NCBI GenBank assembly: GCA_015501055.1
Contig: JADNYV010000008.1
Location: 434,001-498,000, forward strand
DNA length: 64,000 nt
Direction of reading: 5' to 3'
Source of the DNA: Mucidula mucida
Taxonomy: Eukaryota > Basidiomycota > Agaricomycetes > Agaricales > Physalacriaceae
The translations under genes were made by a program, and so were the position numbers. Under the pieces are notes generated by a model that worked only from the letters and a program-made list of their open reading frames with translations, was not told the origin of the DNA and ran no database searches. Of this stretch, positions 44,664-55,200 are shown in pieces (within the stretch, counting starts at the first letter, position 1; each line of letters begins with the position of its first letter).

Positions 44664-46346
44664 ATGCGTCTTTCGACACTCTATGTCATAGCCTTTGCCT
44701 TGAGTATCTCGTTTGTAATGAGTGCTCCTACTGATGACAACGCTCCGGTAAGAGCTTTACGCGCTTCGCAATCATCGAAGTTTTTGACAAGTTCTACATT
44801 CAGCTGGTGATTCGAGGAGAAAAGAAAGGTGGTTCATCTGGAGGAGGAAGCGACAAGAATGACGGCAAGAACGACGGCAAGAACGATGGTAAAAATGATG
44901 ACAAGAATGATGGTAAACACAACGGCGGCGACAACGATAATGGCAACGATGGCGGTACCTCCCAAGTCGGTAGTGATCCCTCACAGACTGCACTCGCCTA
45001 ACTTTCCTACAGAATGGCAGATGTCGTCGCAGCACTAAACCCATTAAGCGGGACCTTCTGCTTGAAGCTCGTCTGGCCCTGCCGACATTTCTTGGTGACG
45101 GTAAAGCAGCAGGAACGTTCTGCGGTATTATCGAGAAGAAGAACAGTCGGGCCAAGGACTGCACCAAGCACAAGTTCTCTGCTGGTAACAGTGAAGATGA
45201 CAGTCAGAGTGGCGATGACGGCGCGTCTAAGAGGGTGAGAATCTGGCCTGTACGTACTGCCGAGACTCCAGTAACGATTTCGCAGGCCGAAAAGGATAAG
45301 GACGGAGGTGACGAAGTGAAGTATACGCCTCTGGCTAAGGCTTTAGGAACCAAGAAAATCTCCCGTCTCAGAAAAGAGTTGTCTGGGTTGAAACGCAAGG
45401 CCACAGGGAGTGGACTTACATGTGGTATGCCTTCCCCTGCCAACTTGCCACGCTACCTTTACACCCGTTGCAGATTATCCGGTCGAAGTCCAGGTCATGG
45501 ATCTTGTGTTGTTTGAGAATGAGGTTTGCGAGGCTTTGGACGACCTCGCCGGTGTCATTGAAAAAACGGCTGCGAAGAAGAACGATCTCAAACTAGAGTG
45601 GATGACGGATGCTATCAAGGTCGCGACTAGTCCAGATCAGAACTTTTGGGAAGTACCCAAGCCCGTCTATGCTGCTGTGCGTCCTTTTTCGTATCATGGT
45701 CCTTAGTTGATTCGACAGAATGGCAGAAAAAACAAATCACTATTGCAGCTATTAGCAGCAAATCGAATTCCCGTGTCAAGGTTAAAGGGTCTGCTGAGGA
45801 CTTGCAATCATATTTTGGTGAAGCAGAAGACGGAGTTGAAGCATTTGCCGAAGCACTGAGTGCAAAAGTGATGGATGCACTGCAGAAAGCTCAGAGCGAG
45901 GCTAAAGCATGTGCAGAGTCAGCGACAGAGAAAAAGAAAGTGACTTCCGCAATGGTGCGCTTCAAGTACAGTCTTGTGCCGTTCAAGGTGGCTAACACGG
46001 TAACGACTAGACAAAAGCGGGGAAAGCCAAGTCCAATATCTCGAACGGCGTCAGGAAATATTTCCAAGATTCTATTCAAGCGGCGCAAGAGGCGAAAGGA
46101 ACAGGTTCCAATTCGGATTCGAGCTCTGACGAGGAAGGGTCGGGTGATGGAGATTCTGGAGACGGCGGAGACTCCAGCGATGGCGGCGACTCTGACTCAG
46201 GTTCAGACGGAGACAATGGTAACAGTGATGGTGACGACGACGGGGAAAGCGATGACGAAGACTCACAAGATGAAGACCAAGCAGACGATGATGGTAATCC
46301 TTCCATTGGTGGTGGAGATGATGATGATGGCGGGCTAGTAGGATAG
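44664..46346 (+). CDS. Secreted protein with Lys-Asn-Asp-Gly repeats and a very acidic C-terminal tail
   Basis: The start MRLSTLYVIAFALSISFVMSA is a clear signal peptide. Splicing at 44750 to about 44803 joins a Gly/Ser/Lys stretch with five 4-residue repeats (KNDG type, 44855-44914). Further exons give a middle region with a few Cys (NGRCRRSTKPIKRDLLLEAR, GTFCGIIEKK, KDCTKHKF), then DYPVEVQVMDLVLFENEVCE, then an Ala/Glu-rich helical part (EAFAEALSAKVMDALQKAQSE). The last exon from about 46010 ends in a long Asp/Ser/Gly tail (DSGDGGDSSDGGDSDSGSD type). No known domain was recognised. An extracellular or wall-associated, possibly cation-binding protein is only a guess. Confidence 0.65.
44855..44914 (+). 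repeat. Five 12-bp repeats encoding Lys-Asn-Asp-Gly/Asp
   Basis: Consecutive 12-base units start at 44855, 44867, 44879, 44891 and 44903 with variants of AAGAAYGAYGGY. They lie in frame inside the secreted protein gene. Confidence 0.8.
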
Positions 46347-46505
46347 TTGGCAGAAGATATCAATAGACCTCGGATCATTTTCCGCAACCCCTAACGTCGG
46401 GAATTGAATACCCGTTGGACCGTTCCGCTAACTGTGAACTTGACCTTAAGGCCTCATCCTATACATCAGCTACCCCGCATGAGTTACTGAACGGCGGCGC
46501 CAGCC

Positions 46506-46886
46506 ATGTCGTCCTCGTCACCGCCTCGCTCGCCCTCGCCATCCAGCTTCGTCGACAACGAACTACGTCTTTCCCTTACAGAGCAGCAGTTTGGCATACG
46601 ATCCTTCACACTTCTTCCTACCCCAACGTCTTTGATTGCGAAAGCCTCTGTCGTTCTGCTAGATGGAACACAACTATATGTGGCATTGACAAGCAGAGGC
46701 TACGTTGTATGTTCTTGCCATGCGGTTTACACGATGCGCTAGCTCACCTACGCCTAGGTAGAGCGAGGGCTCGAACGGAAATCTCCTCCCATTTTTGAAA
46801 CTCTGGAAGCATTGCTGGGATCTGTGAGCGACTTGTACGAGCAGAAACGAGCAGAGCTACTCTGGACCAAGCTGCAGAACATCTAA
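46506..46886 (+). CDS. Small GSKIP-domain-like protein
   Basis: Two exons (46506-46706 and 46758-46886) give 109 residues. A Ser/Pro-rich N-terminus precedes a compact domain. Its order, FTLLPTPTSLIAKASVVLLDGTQLYVALTSRGY followed by PPIFETLEALLGSVSDLYEQKRAELLWTKL, follows the GSKIP fold pattern (beta-meander then helix with a conserved aromatic/Leu ending). In animals the domain binds GSK3 and PKA; in fungi the role is unclear. The assignment rests on pattern similarity only. Confidence 0.6.
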
Positions 46887-47169
46887 CCGGTACGTCACTT
46901 GCTATGAACAGGTGCTCAAAGCTGAAGGCGTTCCACCTAGCATATACTACGAAAAGGCATACTGTATCGTCTACGCACCGCATACTCGTGAACATATTAT
47001 CTTCGTTGTTCTATCGAGAACACCTATGTGTACGTCCTAAGCCCGCGATCTTCGGAGGATAAGTCTACAGTGCGCTTTATTCAATCATGAACATACAAAC
47101 CCTCAATGGGTTCAATGGGTTCAAATGGCTTAAACAATATCTATCGAAATAAGTCTGAGGACGAACTAT

Positions 47170-49183
47170 CTACGCTGCAATTGGCGACTTCTTGCGTCGG
47201 AACATGATCTTCGCTTTCATGTTGGGAACAAAGTGCGCTCCCAATATGAGCTGCATCGGCGGCTTCTCCATACTACTGTGTTCCAACTTGAACTCAAAGT
47301 TCAAAAATATATACGTCCAGATAGCTTTAATCACTGCCGCCGCGTAGAATCGTCCCGGACACGCTTGCCTAGCTAGACTTCAGACACATTCATGTCGACA
47401 AGTGAATCGAAATTACCGCCCAAGCCCGAAGATGAGATATGTAGGATCGGGCGTCGAGATGCGGCGCGGCATCTTGTCAGAGACCTTGTCGAGAAAACGA
47501 TATATATCGAAAGTCTCAGGGTCTTCATAGTACTCTTAAAGCCGGTGAGCCAGATTCAAGAGGCAACGCTGAGCCTCACCTGGGTCGTAATGTGTAGCTT
47601 GTTCAGCCGCAGAAACCAATGTACCTTCAGGAACGGTAACTCCGTTGCGGAACGTGAATCCACCGGGCTTCACGACCAGTCGATTCATTGTCACTGTACA
47701 GTAGGCGTTGAGTACCAAGGACACCGCCAGAGGGGAAATTCGTACAAACACCGGCTCCGTGATACCGTAGATTTTCACGCTCAAAGCTTTCCAAGAGTCT
47801 CATGGAATCGAGCGAAGATTTAGACCAACCCTTCTCCCCAATTGTCCGGGTGGCCTCTTCAACCAGCGGACCTATGAGGGCCGGATGTGTGGCTAAGTGG
47901 AAAAGGCCGTATGTTATGCTCTGAGGCATCGTCAGAATTGTTGAAATGCAAAAGCAACAAGGTAAACATACCGAAGATGCGGAGGTGCTCGCGGCCATGT
48001 TCAAGAACATGAGGCGCTGCGTAATGTGGAAAGCATTCCGTTGTTGAGGTGGTGCTTCTTGCACGAGCCAAGTAATGAGATCGTTCTAAGATAGAAGGGT
48101 AAGTGACACAAGATCTAAAGACGAAATCCTGTCAGGACTGACTGGCATCGCCTGTTTTTCCATTTTCATGCGTTCCTCGATTATAGGCCCGGTATACTTC
48201 ATTACTTTCTGGACAGTAGTCGTCATCGGGGAGTATATGTAGTTGACCAGCCTGCATAAGATTTAGACCTGAAGCGAGTTAAAATTTAACACACTCACGG
48301 GCGCACAATGACGGGCAGATATTGGCATACCAGCCCGGATATCACAGAACCTATCATGAAACTTCGGGCAAGGTCGAGATACGGTTGGTTGCGACCTATC
48401 AGACGCGTTGGATGCTGGAATAAGGCTCGCAAATGGAACATACATAGAGGCAATCCAACGAAGTATCTATTGTTGACGCGAAGTAGCACACGGCTGATGG
48501 TTTCGTAGGCGGGGAAGGTATTCCAGTCTAATACATGTTAGTCAAAGGTGTAAAAGCAGCAAAGAGAAGGCTACCATCGCCGGGACAAATGTCGTCAAAC
48601 GCAGCTTGGATTTCGTCAAGAAGATCTGGGAACTTGGTGTCTGCATTTCTCGTCACTCCTGCGTGTATGGCCTGGACATGGAAACTAGCAAGCTTGTGAT
48701 CGAGGGTATCAAGTCCTTTCACCATTTCGCTTTCGAATGCCTTTGATACTGACGTCAATTCGGGCATCTACGTTGGTGAATAGGCCGCGCACTTCACCAA
48801 TTCCAAAGAAGATGGACATCTCGTTCTCCGGCGCGCGCCGGAAGTCGTCGAGGAGGTCAGGAGAGCACACAATTACATTCCAGACATTAGGGAGGGCAAT
48901 CTTGAATAGAGATCCTTTGTGCTTCCTGTAGCCATCCATGACGTGCTTGTCATTGTGCGAAAAGTGCAAGATTGAATCAATGCAGGACCCAATCAAGCCG
49001 GAGCTTCCGACTGTAGGCACTCCAGACAGCTACAGAAACAATGAGGATGATATACAATGTCCCGCGGACGCGTCTTACCTTGCGCGTCAGACTGCGCCTC
49101 TCAAAGTAGAAGTAGACCGCAATCCCTACGCCAAGGCATACAATGGGCCATTGAGAGTTCAGGATAGGGAACGCGGCAGCCAT
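47170..49183 (-). CDS. Cytochrome P450 (P450-2), apparently intact
   Basis: The minus-strand exons join in frame from ATG 49183 to the stop at 47170. A short membrane anchor (WPIVCLGVGIAVYFYF) is followed by VGSSGLIGSCIDS, LLRVNNRYFVGLPLCRNQPYLDL, GPIIEERMKME, NDLITWLVQEA, the ExxR helix (ERENLRYHG), TMNRLVVKPGGFTFRNG, TFDIYRFLDK and the heme loop FGLGRQACPGRFY with its Cys ligand. The C-terminus ends in MKAKIMFRRKKSPIAA. The motif set resembles P450-1, suggesting the same subfamily group and likely a related substrate. It is divergent to P450-3 across 553 bp. Confidence 0.9.
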
Positions 49184-49736
49184 GATTCGATAACAGAGCA
49201 GGTGCGATGAAATGCAACTATTTGCTTCAGCTGCTTTATGTGGGTTTCCATTTGATTCAAACCAAAAAGTCGGACGCAATGAAACAGCGGAGCGGAATCT
49301 ACCATTCGTCTTGAAACAAATACCGAGTCAAGCTAGTCAATCTTGACGGGCTTGCAGGAGATTGTTCTGTAGCGGATTTTGCTTTTGGACAGGTTAAGGT
49401 CAAGCGCCGACGAGTCCCGGGTGAGAGGGCCACGTGAATCAGGAAGTTGAACCATTGAACCAACACTGAACCGGACCGAGTGATGTTTCTTTGTTTGAGC
49501 CACCAAATCGAGCCGCTCTCTCGTAAAAACATATCCTTTTGATCTTGCACTATCATGCATCAATTGTGGCTGTAGCTGCAACCGACCATGTCGGGTTCCG
49601 AAACGCGAATGGAATACAAACTGCATATGTCGGAGGTTTCTCTTGGGCTAGGCCCTCCAATTCTTCCTCTTTACCTATTTATCTTCGCGACTTAAACCTG
49701 GGATACTCGTGCATCAGTACCGCACATCCAGAAGAC
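49184..49736. promoter_or_regulatory. Divergent promoter between P450-2 and P450-3
   Basis: 553 bp between two divergent P450 start codons. No clear operator palindrome could be identified by eye. Confidence 0.45.
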
Positions 49737-51821
49737 ATGTTGTCCTCTATCTTTCTCTGCCTTGCTGTACTTAGCTTTGTGATCTATCGCCGACGCATGT
49801 CCCAAAGGAATGTTGTATCCAAAGTGCGCGGGCCCCCATCGAACACATGGTACGGTACGTAGGACGATTTTATCTTTGCCGAAAACGCGTACTAAATGGC
49901 TTGCTATTATTTATCAGGACCCGCGCTTGAATTCATGCAAGGCGAAGTCGGAGAAGCCGACTTTCCATGGCTCGACGAGTACGGTGCCGTTGTCAGACTC
50001 TCAGCCCCGCTCGTTCCTGGTGTAGGCGTTCTCGACTTGATTTTCTGTGCGCGCTACTCACTGGTATCCCAGGGTGACATTCTGCTCATCAGTGACCCCA
50101 AGGCGCTGAGGCACATGCATCAGACGGCCTTCAATGAGTTCGGTGCCAATGCCCTTCGCCATGCTATTGTCAATTTGATGACTGGACCCGGTATCGCGAC
50201 TGCCCAAGGATTGGATCACGTTCGTCAGCATCAAGTTATTCAACCTGGTTTTGGAGTCTCTGAGATTCGCGCTCATATTCCTCATTTCTTTGAGTATGCT
50301 GGCAAAGTATGCCTCGCATTAGTGTTATACGCGTTGCTTGCTGATACTGAGTCAAACAGTTGAGTGATAGATGGTCTGAAATACTGGGCGCCTCAAATGG
50401 TTCTGCAGTGATTGACGTTACAGAGTGGAATTCTAAATTGACATTGGATCTTGTTGGGAGAGGTATGCTTGAGCCTGTTTACCTTCATCTCGTTCAATTA
50501 ACCAACGTGTCTAGCGCTTTTCGACTACCAATTTGGAGCTCTGGACGGTAAAGAAGACGACCTCATACATGCTTGTGAAAACGCAGAAAACGTCATGTAA
50601 GCATACTAGATCCGTATACCCCTCCAGGCTAACAAGTGCCCTAGTGTCGAGAGTATGGGCACTATGGTCAAAGGGGGTGTCATCTTCATGGCACTAAGCA
50701 AATACATCTCCCCGACGATCTACAATTTTGTCCTCGATCACAGCTGGGATCCCAAGATTACGCGCATTCGCCATGCTAGGGATCTTTGCCGGTCATTTGC
50801 AGAGCGTATTGTGGCGGAGAAGAAGGCTGCAATTCTCGATGGACGCCAGGACAAAGATATCATGTCTCTTATCGTACGGGCCAACTCTTCAAACAAAGAT
50901 GTCAAGAATCGTATGAACGACGAGGAACTTTTGGCTCAAGTTAGGTAGGCGGCCCGTTATTTCTGATGTTTTCTCGCCTGACAATGTAACCTAGGACCTT
51001 CTTGTTCGCTGGCAATAGTACGGTGACCCACACAATGCACTGGATACTCATGGAACTTGCCCGGAATCCGGAATTTCAGCAACGACTGAAAGAAGAAATA
51101 CGGGCCAAAAACGTCAAAGATTGGAAAGCCACCGACTTGGATTCATTGCCGTTCATGAACGCTTTCTTGAAGGCAGGCATTGAACATGAATCTGGTCGTC
51201 TGTTCTGATTTCTTACATGTAGGAAACCCTTCGTATGCATCCGGTGACATTCATGGTCACGCAGGAGCCCAAGGCCGACACGGTGCTTCCTCTTTCTCAG
51301 CCGCTCACTCTTTCGACCGGAGAGGTTATCACGGAACTTCCTATTCCCAAAGGACAGAACATCCTATCCTCACTGTCTGGATATAATCGACTGAAGGAGC
51401 TATGGGGACAGGACGCGCATGTGTTTAATCCTGATAGGTGGCTTGGCGACTCCTTGAAGGGCAAATCAACAGGATTTGGAATGTATTCCAATCTGTAAGG
51501 ATTTACGTTTGAGTGTTCTTTGCGGTTTTGACCGTACCTCTCCAGGGCTTCTTTTCTTGGGGGACCCAAAGGGTGTATTGGGTGGAAGTTTGCGTGAGTA
51601 ACGGAGTTCCTTTCGCCTGCTTGTCGCTAATGCATTGAATTTCTAGACTTGTCCTTTTACAGGTATACATAGTTCGGGTGGCAAGTCAATTTAGGTTCTC
51701 GATGACTGAGGACTCGAAGAAGATTAAGAGACAATCTTCGGTGTTTATGATGCCTAAGATGGATGGGTCTCCAGAAAGGGGAATCACATTGCCCTTGTCC
51801 GTAGAGCTCGACGATGAGTAA
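49737..51821 (+). CDS. Cytochrome P450 (P450-3), different subfamily
   Basis: An N-terminal anchor (MLSSIFLCLAVLSFVIYRRR) precedes a proline hinge (RGPPSNTWYG). Then follow MTGPGIATAQGLDHVRQHQVIQPGFG (helix C region), a long helix-F/G part, the I-helix FLFAGNSTVTHTMHW (in place of the usual AGxDT), ETLRMHP (ExxR), FNPDRWLGDS and the heme loop FLGGPKGCIGWKFA. The C-terminus is RGITLPLSVELDDE. About nine exons join without a break. The F-x-x-G-P-K-x-C-I-G-W type heme loop separates it from P450-1 and P450-2, so it likely acts at another position or step. Confidence 0.88.
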
Positions 51822-52212
51822 TGTATTATTGTACCTGCACTACATAGAAATTCGTTAGACGGAGAGGCGCGCTTAGGCTCGGGCGCTGCATGAATTCCTT
51901 GACTTACAATTGATACGAACAGTTGGAGATAATGGCGCATTGAATTAACAGTTAGAGATAATGGCGCATTGAATCTTTGAATGAGTCTGTGTTTGAACTG
52001 GTTTGATTGAATCTACTGCCCTGACCGCGGCCCGGCCTCGTATCTTGATTCCGACCACCACCGATCTCCGTTGCATTGCTGTAAGTAACGGTACCGGGTT
52101 TCATATGGAGTCTATACGCGGAAAGCGAAACGCTTGCAGCGTGAATGCGCTAGCCAAAACATACGCCGAACAATAAAAAAAGACTGAATGTCATCTCTGT
52201 CCAATCGCGCCC
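51822..52212. other. Intergenic between P450-3 and the ABC transporter
   Basis: About 390 bp. It includes a near-perfect tandem repeat of roughly 33 bp near 51920-51975 (two copies of GTTRGAGATAATGGCGCATTGAAT-like sequence). No gene is supported. Confidence 0.4.
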
Positions 52213-55200
52213 ATGTACGAACCCGACAAGCAGGACTTATCAGAGCAGCCCAAGGATATTGGCCGCCGTAAGTTGAACCTTTTCCGTGGACGTAGCAAGA
52301 AGACGAAGAGCCTTGGAGATGTTGGCGAGAAACCGAAAGAGCCTGAGGAAAAACAGTCTGACGTGCCGTCCGTTCCATTTTCCCACTTATTCCGGTATGC
52401 TCGCATGTAGACTGTTGAAAGTCATACGCTGACCTTTTGCTGTAGCTTCACTACGCGGAGAGAGCTAATACTGAATGGCATCGGTATTATCTGCGCAATT
52501 GCAGCCGGCTCAGCTCAACCTTTGATGACGCTGCTGTTCGGGAGGCTCACTCAAGATTTCGTCAACTTCTCCACCATCGTTGCTTCCCCGAGCTCTGGCC
52601 CCGATACTTTGAAGGCTGCGGGTGACGTGTTCCTCAGTGCAGCAAGTCTCAATGCAACTTATTTGGTGTATATTGGTACGTCAGTGTCATAGTACGTTGA
52701 TGAAGCTTTTAAGCGATGTACTATAGGCATTGGAACTCTTATCACGACGTGAGCGTTTCGTCATTACTCTGAGACGTTTCTGACGCTCTGTAGATATGCA
52801 TATGTCGTTATCTGGTCGTATACTGCCGAAATGGCGTCAAAACGTCTTCGAGAGGCCTACCTGAGTGCCGTACTTCGTCAAGAAATCCAGTTCTTCGACA
52901 TTACTGGGCCTGGAGAAATTGCGACTCGTCTCGATACTGATACACGTATGACTTCCTGTAGACAAATTGCTGATGGGCTGACGTTCGTTCAGATCTCGTG
53001 CATCGCGGAATTTCTGACAAAGTACCCGTGGCACTTTCATTCGTGTCTGCGTTTGCTACCGGCTTTTTGTTGGCTTACATCAAGTCTTGGCGGTTAGCGC
53101 TCGCTCTTTCGTCCATATTGCCCATGATCGGATTGGCTGGCGTGATATTGAACGGAGTGATGATGAAGTACACACAGTAAGTTACTCTAGATGATATGCT
53201 GCTCCTATTCATGAACCTGGACAGGACATCTTTGAAGCATGTATCTGATAGTGGTACCATCGCCGAAGAAGTTCTATCGTCGGTCCGCATTGCCCAGGCA
53301 TTTGGAAAGCAGGACGTCCTCGCATCCCGTTATGACGAGCCGGTCAAGAAAGCCGAGGCAATTGAGCTGAAGACCTCACTGATGCTAGGTGGCGCGATTG
53401 GTGTCACATTCTTCACTATCTACGCTTCCTATGCACTTCGTACGATTCTTTATCATATATCTGTTTTTTTACTAATTCTGTTTAGCCTTTTCTTATGGTG
53501 TTACCCGTGAGTCCTATGCCAACTATTTGACCTGATCTTCACACAAAAGTCTAGTAATCAACGACCATCGTGCAGATGCAGGAACTGTGACCACAGTTTT
53601 CTTCGCCATCGTGAGTTACTGTAGCTGGATGTGAACCGACAACTCAAAAAAATATCTTCAGCTGATCGGGTCGTTCTCTATGTCATTGCTCGCTCCCCAA
53701 CTTCAAGCGATCACGGAAGGTAGAGCTGCGGCGGCGAAACTTATAGTACAATCGATAACATTCCGACAATCGATAGCTCGTCGCCCGATGGCTTGGCTCC
53801 TGATCACTGTGAAGGCGACATCGAATTCTCGGACGTGTTCTTCAATTATCCCTCTCGTCCGGATGTCACCGTATTGAACGGCATCAATCTTCGATTCCCT
53901 GCTACGAAAAGTGCAGCCCTTGTTGGTGCGTCGGGTTGTGGAAAGTCTACCATCGTTTCCCTGTTGGAACGTTTCTATGACCCGACCAAAGGCAGCGTCA
54001 CCGTTGACGGGAATGAGGTGAAGTCGCTGAACATTAAGTGGCTTCGATCCCAGATGGGCTTGGTTTCTCAAGAACCGGTACTCTTTGCTACCACCATCGC
54101 GGAGAATGTGGCGTATGGTCTTGTCAACACAAAGTATGAACACGTTGCTCCCGAGGCGAAAATGGATCTCGTGAAACAAGCATGCGTTATTGCCAACGCT
54201 CACGAATTCATCTGCGACCTGCCCGAGGGTTATTCGACCGAAGTCGGAGAACGAGGATTCCTTCTTTCTGGTGGTCAAAAGCGTAAGCGTCTTCTCCAAA
54301 GCAATTGCTTGGCTTGACGAGGCTTGATTAGAGCGCATCGCTATTGCTCGAGCTATCATTTCTAATCCGCCCATATTGCTTCTTGACGAGGCGACTTCCG
54401 CGTTGGATAGCAACAGCGAACGTCTTGTTCAAGAGGCACTAGACCGTGCCGCTGAAGGTGATCGACATCTCCGTAGGATTTACATCCACCACTGATCGTC
54501 TTCATAGGTCGGACAACTATCAGCATCGCACATCGCTTGTCAACCATCAAGGATTACGACCAGATTTTTGTTCTTGGGAACGGCGTTGTGTTGGAGCAAG
54601 GAACGCACCGAGAACTTCTCCGCTTGGATGGTGAATACGCGAAACTAATTCATGCGCAACGTCTTCGCGACGACGACGACGACGAAGGCATAGATGATGA
54701 GTCCATCCTGAATCAACCTGGATTTTTCTACGATGAGAGTACGCTCCACAGCTATCACTCCATGATGAACACTGACAGTTATTGCAGGTGGTACGCTAGT
54801 CGCTAATCAGAATCTCAAGCTCTTTCTTGATGAGGAGGCCACTTCCGCGCTTGAAAACAGATGGAGTAGTTTGCTCATGGATCTTCTGGATAACACTGTC
54901 GCTGAATGTGAGTTCTCCAACCCCTGAAAGAGATCGTTGATTGACCGAATTGACTAGCTCATACGAACAAGCGGAGTGAACTACGTCGTAGCATCCAGTT
55001 CAAACCTTTCGACGAAGTGCAATACAAGGAGCGAGAGGAGATATCCCCCACCAGCATGGATAGCACCAATGCAGCTATATTCGGTGCTTTGTCACGTCAG
55101 AGCACTTGGGAACAACATAAAGCGGACGACGCGCAATCCAGCATTGACATTCCATTACATAATCTCGATTACAGCGAACAAGCTCACAAGAAGAGTCTAA

